From assembly GCF_002078875.1 (NCBI RefSeq), contig NC_034438.1, forward strand, positions 65,859,404 through 65,923,403: a DNA stretch of 64,000 nucleotides. Reading direction: 5' to 3'. This DNA comes from Numida meleagris (taxonomy: Eukaryota > Chordata > Aves > Galliformes > Numididae). Position numbers and translations under genes: made by a program. Below the pieces are notes generated by a model, which saw nothing but the letters and a program-made list of their open reading frames with translations, had not been told where the DNA came from and did no database searches. Below are positions 1-12,900 of the stretch, piece by piece; the stretch's first letter is position 1, and every line of letters begins with the position of its first letter.

Positions 1-280
1 AAAAAAAAAAAAAAAAAAATTAGGATCATGCTAACAGCAGTCAGTAATTTTTCACCCAGTTTGCTTTCCCCGTGCTGCACAATTGTGAAAGGAAGGAAAG
101 AAATGCAATACACATGTAATTACTCCAAAAGAAGTTAAGGAGATTTTAATTATCGTTCCACAAACATCAGTGAGCGTATTTGCTTTATTTATTTATCTTA
201 GTTTCTGTATTATTTCATGTTTTATAATCTCAAAGAGTGTCTATCAAGGTCATATGCCACGAAACTAACAATCTAATTGA

Positions 281-345
281 ATTAGAATCACCTATGTTGG
301 AAGAGACCTTCAAGATCATCTAGTCCAACTTGTGTCCCCTTGGTT
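281..345 (-). mobile_element. CR1 LINE 3'-end fragment
   Basis: The stretch reads GTTGGAAGAGACCTTCAAGATCATCTAGTCC-like in two abutting pieces (first half near 296, second near 310). This is the reverse complement of the CR1 3' region. Very short and diverged. Confidence 0.7.
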
Positions 346-710
346 CAGGAGTCTAATGGGTTTCAGCCTAGTAGTATTTCAGTATGTTACTTCTACAATG
401 ATGGTTATTCTCTGAACGTGTCTCAAAGTTAGTTAACCTGATCATTTGAGAAGGATCACATTATTAAAACAACAGTATGAAAACAACACGTAACCATAAA
501 AATTGTATTAAGAAATGAATGCTATTCATTTCCTTTAAGAAAATCTTAGTATTTTAATTAACTGAGATTCAGTAACAGAATTTGACTTATACAGCTACAG
601 CATTACTTTTGTTGAAAGAAGCTGCAGTTACTCCTTAAGGCTGCTTGGAGATACAGACCGATATGTTGTGTTGACGATAGATGAATGTACTGCTATCTTC
701 TTGCAGGTAC

Positions 711-943
711 AAAATGAAAATATTATGTTCAAATTCTATAGTGGTATGTATCACTTCAAGACCATGTCTGCACCCTTCTAATGTATCTTTTGTTCTTAAT
801 AATATCAAAATCATGCATTTTCTCATGACACAAATTATTTCCAAATTCATTAACTCCAAAATTCTGTCTATGCCAGCTTGACTAGTTAAAAATGTTCTCC
901 TCTCACTACTGACATTTTTCACAGAAGTGTCATAATTCACTTC
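711..943 (-). CDS. SHOC1: Exon-like XPF-fold segment, probable SHOC1 exon in inverted orientation
   Basis: A minus-strand frame open from 946 to 635 encodes a segment with [37 protein letters not shown] and EFEHNIFIL. This order matches the XPF nuclease fold in its N-terminal half (RE strand, G-hydrophobic strand, ERKS-like strand, then DLI-helix and a VLLIE-like strand). That is exactly the part missing before the SHOC1 exon at 2724. If the exon ends at 711 with donor GT at 710-709, it stops in phase 2, which is what exon 2724 needs, and the join reads [18 protein letters not shown]. The 5' border is unsure: in-frame TAA at 949-947 limits it, and AG acceptors lie near 940, 905 or 885. The donor (GTACCT) is weak. 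The rest of SHOC1 is on the plus strand, so the orientation is wrong for normal splicing. The homology is my inference from pattern. Confidence 0.55.
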
Positions 944-2723
944 AAATTAGATTGTACTAAATATGGTTAAAATATGTAGTTGAGGATAAGATTGTATACT
1001 GAATATTGTAATAACCAGTTAAGTATATTTGTGTGACTATATTCTTGTACCACTGTGCATGTTAATTCTTCCCATTTCAGATAGTTGTCTGAATTAATTT
1101 AGAGAATAATTCATTCTGATTTTTATAAAAATAAGTAATACTTTAAATGACAGGATAGTATGTAAAATCTGTTACATAGCAAGACAAATGCCAGAACAGG
1201 TAGAAGAGCAGTTACTGATAAGGAATAAAGTAATCAAATAGAACTGCAAGCGCAATGCAGATAGATATTCCTACATGCAATTTACTGCAAGTGGTTGTGC
1301 AATTAGCAGTGCTGTATTTTATAAAGTCAGTGTAGGTATAATGTGATTTATATATGTTATGTTAACTACTGCGGGGATTTGAAACAGTATTTTGCATTGT
1401 TAAAACTTCGCAAAAACTTAGAACACCTTCAAAAGTTAGTAGAAGTGTCTCTATTTTACAGGGTAAATAAAAAAGTGTAAAGAAATTAATTAGCTTCTTT
1501 CTGATTCTCAGATATGTCTTTGTTGTTTATATTATTTACCTATAAGCATGTTTGATCTAACTCATATATAGTACAGCAATGCATATGAAAAGATTGTGAC
1601 AGCCACTATAATATGTTTATTTAGCTTTTACTTTTTGTATTAATTTCATGGTAGAATATGGATGAATTAAGTAATGAGAAATCCTGCGACAATGTAATAT
1701 TGAAGCTGACAGCATTATCGCTCCAATATACGTGCTGTTGGGTTGTTTTCTGTTCCAGAGAAAGACTGAGTTTGGAGTAAGTAAATAAATTCTTTTGCTG
1801 TCTTGGTATTTTTAAACAAAGCTATTGCTAAGGGAAGCCGCATACCAGAACAAGCTGAAACTCTCTGTTATTTGAATTTCTCTGTAGGGACACATTTCTC
1901 TTAGATGAATACGTGTATTCTAAGCTTGTATTTCTAACATGCTCTAAACGTTTCACCTTGTTACATCATTGTCATGACCCCCACAAAAAACTCAGTGGAG
2001 GCCCCCCAGAAACCAGCAATGTTGATTTTCGTATGTTATATTGTTTCTAGTCACATGAAAATTAAAGAAATTGTTGTAATAACATAGGAGGCTTTGAGGC
2101 AGGTAATGCTAATATATGACGTTTTTATTAAATATTTCAAATCAGCAGGTCCAGAAAAGTCACAGTATTAAGGATGTTATCAGCAGCAACTATGCTTTTG
2201 AAGTGTTTGAAGTAAATTAATCACCATAAATACATAGTTATGAATTACTTCTACCTTAGCATCACTCTGTATGATTTCCAAGAGGGGGATGTTCTTCAAG
2301 TGTTCTTCAAGTCCATCAGTAGTTCTTTTGCTGTGGAAGTGCTGCTTTTATTGATACAGCTCTTAAGCAGTTCTTCATTACTTATTGTGAGATTTTTTTC
2401 TGTAAGAAAGCAAGTGGTAAATTTTTCATGCACATGTGTATGATTTTTCTCCAGTGACTGACCCTGATTCAGCCTTTTTGCTTCAGGTCAGGCTTCCTTT
2501 GCTGAAAGCTGGCTCCATTTTCTTCTTTACAATGTCTCCTTCAGTTCTTAGTCATTTAATACCCCCTAGTTATCTTTTCACAGATAATAATGTTCAAGGA
2601 AGTGTACTAGTGTTCTGAATTCCAGGAAATGGAACAGAAATTTATTAACACGGAGAACAAACAGTTCACATTTATTACATGTGCATATAAAATATCAATG
2701 GTCTAATTAAACTGTTCTTACAG

Positions 2724-5700
2724 GTACAGTCTCAGGGGAGATACTCTTCTCAGCCTTGTCTTAATTTATGCCGCTTTGATAGAATTTACGCAGAAATCAG
2801 AAGACTTCGAAGTGAAGGTAATTTTTTTTCATAATGGTTCTTCACTGTGTGATATTTCCAAAGTATTTTATTGAAGTACACATTCAACAACAGAAACAGG
2901 AAATAATTCAAAATTCAGAAAATAAGATAAAGGACTTCAGTTTGATACTTTTGAAGTCAGTAAAAAACTCTGATTGACTCTAGTACTCACTGAATGAGGT
3001 TTTTGCAGAAGCTAGACAGTATTTTGCAGCCGGAATTGAAGAAATGAGGTTGTACCTTTAATTTTATGAATACTAGAGTGTGTATTAATCCTCTTGTTAT
3101 CCTATTAATGCCTTAATTTAAAGCTTTTGGTTAATATTGTTATTAATGTAGTGGAAAAGAAAGTGTACATTTTCTCTGTAATGTCAGCCAGCTTGCCTCA
3201 TTTTTATTACGTGACTACAAATATTATGCTTTTATTCTTTATAAATAAAAAAAATGCAGCATCTAGAATAATTCACATTAAAAAATGGGGAAAAAATTTC
3301 ATGTCTTCCTTTTGCAAGAAGTAGCCTTTTTAGGCAATTTTTAAAAACTCATTTATATATTAATGTTTGTTTCAAAATTATCTGGTTAAGTTAAAGATTA
3401 TTTCAATCCATTTATACAGCAGTATAGTTGACGGTTTGTCTGGAAATTACCTACCTCTTCAGAGGGTTGCGTGTTTCTATCTTCTTAAATGATTCTGGGC
3501 ATTTCAGAATTGCCTGTTTTGAACTCATTCCAATAACTCTGATAACATGTAAGAGATCTATAGAAGAAACTAAATTTTGCCTACATTGGATTTGTATAAA
3601 TAATGAGTGTAATCTGGAGCCAGGTTTGAAGTTCAACTGTGTAATGAGCATAGATGTGGTTTAGTTAGTAGCCTTACTAGCTATTGTGCTCAGGGTCACA
3701 GTTAAGGTTTTCAGTCTGCTAACTACTACTGTCAATTAAGTCATTTGGAGTTTTATTCCTTAGTAAAAGCTTTAACCAAAATTATTATTATTACTTCTAG
3801 GTAGTCCTTACACCAGGGATTGAAGAGGCAGCACTGCTGATTCGTCAAATAGCTGACAATATTTTGATGACATCTAGTTTCAGTCCTCATGAATGGCTGG
3901 ACAGATCTTGGCTTTCTGTCTTGCCATCTGAGGTTTATTTAACTTTATATTATATTGCACTGTTTTCTTCTTGTTTCTCAGGCTAAGTTCTGGGTGAAAT
4001 TTTTTTAAATATATTGTTATATTAATTAATTTTTACATTTTGTATATGTGTATGTAGGTATATACATTATAGGTACATACATAAACACACACACACATGT
4101 AAAGCTTCTGACATCAGTCGTCTCTGTTAGCAGAATTAGGATTTTCCCTGTGCTTTCACCATTAATCTTTAGAGAAATTTATCCTCCACGTCTCTAGGCT
4201 GTTATGTATGACTGTCATCCTTTCAACACTACATTTGAAGAACTATCCAAACTGTAAAAGATAAAGACATAGTGGCTCACTTGGGTAGTAAGCCAAATTC
4301 ATCAATGCTGATCCATTATTGAGTCAGTGAAGTTGCTTACAGAGTTGTTTTACCACAAGCTAGTAAAAATTTGCTTAATTCTTCATTCAGTATTTGGAAA
4401 TAGATATTACTATACCACGTCCACCAATCATGTTTAAATATTGATGTTTGCTAGTGTGTATATTGAGGTTTCCAAATTAAACATAAAGATTTAGTCATTT
4501 TAAATGAAAACCTGAACTCTTAAAAAGTCAAGATACTTTTTAGAGTTTGCAAAATTCAAAAGCATTTTTAATAAGTCCTTGGCATGGCCTTTCAAATGTG
4601 GAATAGTGGATTATAACTCTTCCAAATTAGAAATTAAGGATACTGTTTAAAAAAAAGAAAAGACTGAGAGAAGTGATTGGTTGTATTTTATCTCTGTTAA
4701 AGGCATTAGATCCTGATGCGTTGAATGCAGAGCTTTGTGAAAGTCAGGAACTGTAAGCTGACATTCTTTAGATACTAGAGCTTTCAAGTTACTGCCCCTT
4801 GTGTGACATTCAATCTCCACCTAGTAATTCCTGCTTTTAGTACCTATCTCATTGCTGTTTACAAATGTAACTTCTGTAAAATAAAATAGTTTTGTTGGTC
4901 TCTCTTGACTTAAATAATTCTTTTCAAGACAGAAAATAAACAGTAAAACTGGTAGTGTCTTTGAAATCAAGTTTGAATGATTCACTGGCTTCTGTAAAAT
5001 ATTATAGAAATATTTTTTACTGTACTTGCTTTTTATCAAACTTCTGTGCAAAATTTAGTCTTTAACAAGAACGGTGCACTGTTAGAAATGTTGCAAAAAA
5101 TAAAATTTATGTGTCTGGCATAAAACACCTATCTAGAACTGCACAGATTCAAAGCTCTAGTTCTATGATGTGACCTATTGATAGGATTGTCATCAAGAAA
5201 GATAAATAAATGAAACATCTGACAAAATTATTTCCATTTCCAGATGGAGAAATGCTTGCTTACTTTTCCATGTATCAACCCTCTGGTTGCTCAGTTGATG
5301 TTAAAGAAGGAATCTTCTTTGAACAGGCTTTTTCTTGCAAGCTTTGATCAACTTCAGGAATTCCTACCAGAGGTTCCAAAAAAAGTCCTAAAGGTCAGTC
5401 AGATGTAATTTATGTACTAGCTCAGTCTACTTGCACAGTTGTCGTTCTTCCTCTTTTTTCTTTTTTTAATCTGATGCTATATGGCTATTTGCTAGTGTCA
5501 TTTAAAAATGAATTAAGCAATGTGTTATTAGTTTCAAAACTTAAGTGTATTGTTCGTGCTTAAATTATTGCCCTTGCTAATCCTCAACAGATTTTGTTGT
5601 GCCATCATTATGTTTGTGTGAAGATTATTAGAACTGGAAAAATTCCTTAACTGGGAAAATACTCTGAATAATAAAGTGGAAAAAAGTCTAAGCTGTCTCA

Positions 5701-8700
5701 TATCAAGTATCCTATGAGCATACACATTTACACATCTCTATAAAACAGGAATTGTTTTCCAATTGTTTTCTTTTCTTCCTCCCCTTCCCTCCTGCTGTCC
5801 ATTTTCTTACAGTACAGTACACCCACCACTTGTAAACTCACTGCAGTGATCATTTGAAAGAGCCCTTTGAAGAGTTTAATTCTGTCAGCTGAAGTGTCTG
5901 AAATTCTGTCTGCAGCTGCAATTGTTTGCTGCTACTGTTTCAGTTTGGCCAAGTCTGGGAAAATTACTGACTCTCTATAATCAGCTAGCTAGGTAAAAGA
6001 ACTCACAGCTTTTATCAATCAAGAAAAGGGGAGGACGTCTTGCTTTCCTGAATAAATTCAGTAAAGGTGAAAAAGGAAGGGATCAGATATTTGGGCACTA
6101 TTAACTTATGCATGTTATTATAATAACCCTGTGTGTGTATAGTAGTGTTCACTGAGTGAAAAGTGTTTCATCGGTTTCATCCTTCTGTGACATGCAAAAT
6201 GCACCAATACATTGCAGATGCTACTTCTTTCAGTCCTATCTCATGAAAAACAGTATATTAAGATAGTGGTTTACTTGTGTTTCAAGTAACATGCTATTTA
6301 TTACTTAGTATGTTTATAGATGTAAGACTGGTGGCGCATTGTCTGCTGTAAGTGACTTTCTGTATTGCCAAGTCTTTTATTTTTATTTCCAGTAAAAAAA
6401 AATTTATATATAAGCTTTTGAATCCTTACTGGTGATTTAATTTTTCATATTTGAGGGTGTAGACTTTCACTATAAACACTGCTCAGATGCTTTCCTTTGT
6501 TTTCAGCATTTTAGTGACATTACTTCTTCATACAGCCCAAATGCTGCTGCTCCACTGAAAACAGCAGTGAAACATGCATCACCTCCAGAAAACTGGAATA
6601 CCTTTAAAAGACTCTATCCAGATTATAAGCAAAATTGTCAGTCTTTAGAGTTGCTACCTAAAGCACAAACCAGCACAGGTAATTACTGCCAAAATGTATC
6701 ATCTCTGAAACCAGGTGAAAGTCTAAGTAGATTAGAATCTTTTATTTTCTAACCACTGCAAGATCAATCGTTCTGAAGAGACAGACTATATTTTAATGCT
6801 CAATGGATTGCTTTTTTATTTAAAAATTTAGAGAGTGATGCTGATTTTTCATTTTTCAAGCAGAATGATTCAAATTTTTCTCCACCAGGGCCATCTCATG
6901 TGAATTCTGAAGCCACATTTCTTCCATTGAAAAATAAACAAGGTTTCATTGACTCTGACCTTTCAAGCTGTATGCATGAGAGACCGTGTTTTTCAGAAGT
7001 AGTTCCAGAAAGGAAACAGAATTTCTTTGTTGTACCAAAAGGCTGTGAAGATTTTGCTCATCTAAATGCTATGAATTCTTTTTATGTTAAAGGTCAGGCT
7101 TTCAGGACACACTGTATCTCTGACCATTCCTCCAAAAATTCTGAAAAAGATTTCTTTACAACTTTCAGTGACTGTATACCTCACAACAGCTCGACAGCTT
7201 TTCTGGAAGAATTTAGAGGCACAACATTTAAGAGCCTGGAAGTTCTCACTGATGAGACTCCATGGAATGACATTTCATCCACTTGCGCATACAATTCGTT
7301 TGCACCTAACTTTATTCACTCTGATTCCCTTGTTGATCCAGATGAAATTCAAAGTCTGTGTTTCCAAAACCAAGGTCAAGAACCTTCAGGAAGGGGACAG
7401 AAAGGTCCACCATTCTTATGGGCAAAAGGAAAAAAACTAACAGGTGCGTACAAAACAAGCAGAATTTGCTGAAATTTTATTTGTAACTTCATTGGAAAAA
7501 GTACTATCTATAAAACTCAACTTCATATTTTCTTTAAATAATTATTTAATCCAGTCTAACATTACCAATTTTCTCTTGTGAAAAACACTTCCACTTATGT
7601 TTCTTGTGTAATAAAAGATTCCTAAGTATTTATGTTTAGTTCAGAGCAATAAGAAATTAAGATATAAATCATGGAATGGCTTGGGTTGGAAGGGACTTAA
7701 AGCCCACCCAGCTCAAACCTCCTTCCCTGGGCAGTGTTGCCATCCACTAGATCAGGCTGCTCAAGGCCCCATTCAAACTGGCCTTGAATGCCTCCGAGCA
7801 TGGGGCACCCACAGCTTCTCTGGGCAGCCTCACCACCTTCTGAGTAAAGATTTTCTTCCTTCTGTCTAATCTAAATCTCCCATCTTTAAAACCATTACTC
7901 CTTGTCCGATCACTACATGCCCTTGTAAAATGCCTCTCTCCGTCTTTCTTACAATAGACTACCTTTAAATGCTGAAAGGCTGCAGTGAGGTCTCCCCTGA
8001 GTCTTCTTTGGTACTAATGTCTCCAGGGCTAAACTATGCATCTTGAAATTATTACAAAGCGTATTTCACCTAACAGAGAATTTAGTATGTTTTTACAGAT
8101 AAAATTCAAGCTTGGTTTTGTGGGTTTTTTTTGCAGTGTCTTTGTTTGCTTATTTGTTTTGTTTTCTTATCCATGGCTAAGCACAGTTTCTTATCCATCC
8201 TAAACACAGTTAGCCTAAGGCATTTTTTATAAGGCATGGTATGTATCCACGGAACCTTAAAAGTAAGAAAATGTCATTAGTCCCTATTAGATTAAATATT
8301 GTTTTATTGTATATTGTGAGTTTGTTTCATTTTTTTAATCTGCTGCTTCTTAAAAGGCAAGATGCCAAGTTCTTAAAAAATATAAGGTTAACCTTCTTAA
8401 ATAAAGCTCCTAAACCTTAGTATAGATAATTTAATATATGTTGTCTCTGTTACTGTCTAAAGTTAAAAGTCCTGGTGAAAGAGCAAAGTCAGCACAGTGT
8501 TAAATACATTCACTAATTAGATCAGACACATTCATGTAAAGTATAAGTAACTAACTGATATCATTGTGTTTAACGGGCTGCTTAAGGCAATTCTGGCACT
8601 AAATAGAGGAAAAGGTAATTGGATATGGTGAAGTTCTTTCAATTTTCAAGCTATGAACATTAAAATGCTCAACCAAAATTATGAATAGACCTTTTGTATC

Positions 8701-9845
8701 TCCATTGGAATAAAAACTGTGACCTGCAGTATTGCTGGATAGTTAACAGTATTTCAGTAACCTGTAACTGATACTGATAGCAGAAAATTCTAACCCCAGT
8801 AGTTTCAGTTGATCAGGGCAGTTCTTCAGTTACGGTACTCCGAAAACAATGTGATCTCCCACTGATTAGTTTTCTGTGATACTCTTGCCTGATATGGCAA
8901 AGATAAACTAACAACTGAATCAAATCAAAAAAGGGTAAGTGAATTTGCCTAATGTTTTGGGACAGTAGGCATGTTTTACTTTATCATCCATTAGCCAAGG
9001 AAAAACCAACGGCTGTTAATTAAGCTGTGCATGCTAATGCAAAAAACACATCAATACAATGAAAGCTTTCTGAAATCTCAGATTTAAGAAATGTATACAG
9101 AGTCGAGTTAGAAAGACACATTGGAGACCTTCAGGGACTTTTGTATGTTTCGGAAAAAATATTAATTAAACTTCAAACAATTAATGTCAGTACACCAAGC
9201 CACTATTTTTACTGACACAGATGAAATTCTTAAATAAGTGTTAAAGTTCTATTGTGATACATTTTGTATGGGCTAAACAGAATTTTCTTCCATTGAAGTA
9301 TATTGATAAAACAACTTCTCAAATATTTTATTGTAAAAAATACTTGATCCTTAAGAATATAAAAAACTTTCTTTAACTTGGGGACAACTTCTGTCTCTGT
9401 TTTAAAAGAATTAACTTTTATAATTAATGAATAGTACTGAGTGTAATATTAATGAAATAGGAACACGTTTGAAAACCTGTACTGAAATAGTGTGGTTAAG
9501 CACAGTGCAGGTTGATTTTGTATATAAGGTCCTATACTATTATTATGGGGTAAAATGCGTCAAACTGATCAGTAATAATAAACAGCAGTTAATGCCTCTA
9601 CATGTTTAATTTTATGGTAGTTAACATTTTTCATACAAATTATACTCGTTAAAGCTGAAGTCTATTACTGCTTCTGAGAAACACATAGCTGAGTTTGTAT
9701 TTTTAGCTTGTTATGCCTATACTTTATTTCCTTTTCTTTACCAGATTCAGGATTTGAAGAAGTACCAAGGATCAAAAAAAGGAGACTGATGTATGAAAGA
9801 GTCCCTGGAAGAGTTGATGGACAAACACGTCTTAAATTCTTTTGA
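2724..9845 (+). CDS. SHOC1: SHOC1 (ZIP2-like meiotic protein), 3' part, six coding exons
   Basis: SHOC1 stabilises crossover intermediates in meiosis together with SPO16; it is XPF-related but not thought to be a nuclease. Exons read 2724-2817, 3801-3932, 5244-5393, 6507-6678, 6832-7443 and 9745-9845. All have AG/GT borders and compatible phases, giving 419 residues plus TGA (9843-9845). The first two exons form the end of an XPF-like nuclease fold ([20 protein letters not shown]). The next exon and the start of the following one ([18 protein letters not shown], then [16 protein letters not shown]) align by eye with the XPF (HhH)2 domain. The 612-nt exon encodes a Ser-rich, poorly conserved tail. 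The last exon ends in a basic motif, [12 protein letters not shown], which I recall as conserved in vertebrate SHOC1. The first exon starts in phase 2, so upstream exons are missing; one candidate lies on the opposite strand at 711-943. Convergent with GNG10. The family call is from recognition and fold alignment, not from a search. Confidence 0.88.
3933..6506 (+). other. SHOC1 introns, repeat-poor
   Basis: Two AT-rich introns (3933-5243 and 5394-6506) flank the exon at 5244-5393. There is a small (CA)n run near 4084 and an alternating AT/GT tract around 4010-4100. No other coding or RNA feature was recognised. Confidence 0.6.
7668..8035 (-). mobile_element. CR1 LINE 3' fragment in the last SHOC1 intron
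   Basis: It begins at the low-coordinate side with TCATGGAATGGCTTGGGTTGG, cut here to its key words: the reverse complement of the CR1 3' end. It continues through the antisense of the RT C-terminal region (reverse of RHWNRLP-type sequence, antisense CCAGAGAAGCTGTGGGTGCC). Frames are broken. It fills part of the 2.3-kb intron 7444-9744; the rest of that intron shows nothing recognisable. Confidence 0.88.
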
Positions 9846-9976
9846 ATGGAAGGGTGACTTACATGCCACATTTTTTTTTTTCCCAATCCTTAAACCGTTT
9901 GAGTGGAAATGTATTAAATTATTATTTTTTGATGTTCATTTTTTAAAGAGAAATTAGTGTTGGGGATTTCCTACTA

Positions 9977-9982
9977 AATAAA
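9977..9982 (+). promoter_or_regulatory. SHOC1 polyadenylation signal
   Basis: A canonical AATAAA lies 132 nt after the SHOC1 stop codon, followed by a T-rich stretch (TTTCTTTTTTTAG), as expected for cleavage near 10,000. This implies a short 3'UTR of about 150 nt. Confidence 0.7.
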
Positions 9983-9999
9983 GATTTCTTTTTTTAGTT

Positions 10000-12900
10000 C
10001 TCACTAAACAAACTGGTTCCTTTAGCCAGGAGAATTATTGCTGTGAATACTTACCCGTCTGTTCATATAAATCGTATAAAGTTACTTTGTTGTTCTTTAT
10101 TAAAAAAAGAAAAAAGAAAAAGCATGCTGAAGCACACTGAGTTTTCAAGTGACCTATGTTTCCTCCCTGAGCATGCAGGCTTCCATGTTCTATAGGAGGA
10201 CTGAATTCACCTGAATCTCAAAACTGATGATAAAGTCTTAGAAATTCCTTGCATATAAAGCAAGAGATCTTTCTATTGTCCTTTGGGTTCAGTTCCACTT
10301 CATTCCTTCTGACAGCTCCTCTGGAAGCCCTGTGATGTTATAAGTTCCTTTATGGCTTGAGTGTGGCTTTACTCATAACCAACCTTCAGGAAGAACACAT
10401 TTGTTTTATCTACAGCACATGAAAGATAGTTGAAGTTGATGATTCTCATAGATTTGATTCAGAAAATAACACTGTGACTCTAGCTTTCCACATAATCAAG
10501 TGGAGGCTGTTGATGTACCCATTTTTCTGCCAGATACACTGCTTCTGTGTGAAAGAAGATGAGAATCATCTCGGACACAATACCAGAAATGTCAGACTAC
10601 AGCAAGAAAGGATAGGAGATTAAACAACAAAAAAGTCATCTCAGTTGCAAGCTACAGAAGGGAGATGTGTCCAGCTCCCCACTCTCCATCAAAGGATTTG
10701 ACAACAGAGCTAGAGATATTTGTGGAGGCAGTGGTAGAGAGTAACTCCATGCTGCTGCTGCAATGCATAGTCTGCCAGCTTCAGAATATTAGTGTCTGTT
10801 CAGAAGCCTTCCATTCAGATGATTCAGTTTTCTAACTCTCTCTCTTTTTTTAAAGTTTAATGCAGTAATAAAAAAAAAACAACCCATATGTATGGTTTAG
10901 GCCCGCAGTAAAATAATTTCTTGATATTGAGTGTTCATTAAGAACGTATTCGTTATCTGGATAAATACAACTAGTTCTTAGAGGAGCAGCTTTGATTTCT
11001 CAGTGAAAACGTGACTCTGATTGTTAACTGAGAACTCCTAGAAGTGTGATGACAGTTCCAGGAGTAATTGTAGTTGACAGTAATATCCACAGGTTATTTG
11101 TATCCAGACTCTTTGCAGGATTTCAAAAAATACTTTTCATGTGTAGTATAACAAAGTGTTTTGTAGGATTGTAAATTTGCCAGTGTTTCCATGTTTGACC
11201 ATGTTTTGAAAGTAGCTACTAAAATAAAAGTTGCAGTTTGCTCGCTATTTCTGGCCCATTTTTGTGGTTGCTTGACCTAACCATTTTCCATCTCTATACA
11301 ACACAGATCTGGCTCTGTTTTTCAGAACTGTCTCCCAGCTTGCCAGGCCCAGGAATTTCTTCTTTTAAGAGTGCAGTTCTGCTAAAACTCATTCACAGAT
11401 GACCACAGTGGAGAAAATTACGGGTGCCACTCCCTAGCTATGTATTTATGTCCTCCTTTCACACAGACAGAGGCTGGCACGAGAACTTTAGGTGCATATT
11501 CATTAAAGGCTAGTTCAGATCATCTATTGATTCCTTCAGAAACAAAGGCAAACCATATGTTGCCTACATTCAATAAGTGAAGAAAATTCGAGTGTCATCT
11601 GCAATCAGTTTCTCATAGGTAGAATAATGTCAGTGTACATTTAGAGACTGGCAATGTAGGAAAAGAGCTTGCAATGACCATTTAATTTTCACTCTGTGAC
11701 TCTCAGTCTTTGGCAGTTTAAATACATAACAACAACTTTGGCACATGTAAGACTCTTCCCCCAGTTCCTTCTGTTTAATGTAGAGGAAAATTAGTGCTTG
11801 TGAATCCTCCCTCACCCTCCCCTCAAAAAAAGAAAAAAGCAGCCATATATGAGAATTCCACATTCGGGGGGAACTTCATGCAATTTTTGTATTGCTTTTT
11901 TTTGTGTGAGAATGAGAGGTTTCCTAATCACCAGACTTCCATCCGTGGCAGGTACACTCCTTTCTTGCATCAAATTGGTGAAATGCTAGGTGGCCTGGCA
12001 GGTTACAGCTCTAGAAGTAAAAAAAAAAATCTTGCTGATGGACTCATGGCACTTCTCACTGTGAGGGACAACAGAAAAAAGGTTGTTAGGCATGTACGTG
12101 GACAGATCTGTGCAGTCATTTAACTGGTTTTGTCATGGGCATCCTGTGGAACTTGCAGACTGGTATGAATGCTTTCATGCAGTGTGCACCCAGAAAGCAA
12201 AGTAGTGCAGCAAGCACACTCGTCTGCAGATATCTGAACCTGTATTTTCTTTTCACAGGACTTCAGCACAGCTGGCATGCCATGCCGCCAGCCCATCTCG
12301 CACCTGCTGCACAGGGCTTTCATCTCCTGCTGCCGTTAGGCATGGACACAGCCGGGATCCCACAGGGGCTCAGGTCTGGATTATGTGCCATTAGCGGATC
12401 ATGGGGTTGGGGCCTCTGAGATGCAGCTGCTTGTAAATTAAGATATTTTCTCTATTTTGTAGGCACCCACAGTGTGTTTCCCAAGTGCTGCGCTTTCGTC
12501 ACACATTGTGTGTGGCGTTTCAGCTGAAAGATGCCAGGAAGAGCAGGGTAGGACAGTCAAGAGGAAAGAGCCAAGACTGACCGGCTGGCAGCAGCTACCG
12601 ACCCCTGCACATTGCAGTTTGGCTGCTCCCACTGCCAGCTCAGCAGTGACTCCAGAACCCAGGCACCAGGGAGAATAACAAACGGTGGTGCCAGGGGTAA
12701 GTTTTATTCTGGGAGGTAAAAGAAACACTAAGGGTTTATTTGGGAGGGAGTGGCTGGTAGCCAATTGCTGGATGTTCAAAGATATTTGAGGCAAACTCTC
12801 ATCTCCCTGCCACCCTCCCTGAGCTGAACATTTCTGACGCCAGCCTGAGCTTCTAAGCATGTCTCTGCAAATAAGTACACCGGTATTTCCTCTGGATTTC

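Larger units (their letters stand above)
1..2723. other. AT-rich SHOC1 intronic sequence, upstream part
   Basis: The window opens with a 19-base A run. Apart from the CR1 scrap at 281-345 and the inverted exon-like segment, I see no exon fitting the phase of the exon at 2724. An 18-nt stretch at 1759-1776 has strong flanking splice signals (pyrimidine-rich CAG, then GTAAGT) but no confirmation. Confidence 0.5.

Noticed and set aside
681..881. 66-codon plus-strand frame preceded by a good acceptor (TCTTCTTGCAG at 706) and a GTATGT donor at 744
   Set aside because: No reading of it joins in phase to the exon at 2724, and it looks like the shadow of the more protein-like minus-strand frame.
2724..2817. 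Frame [18 protein letters not shown] for the first SHOC1 exon
   Set aside because: It does not join in frame to the next exon; the frame starting one base later reads through into [12 protein letters not shown].
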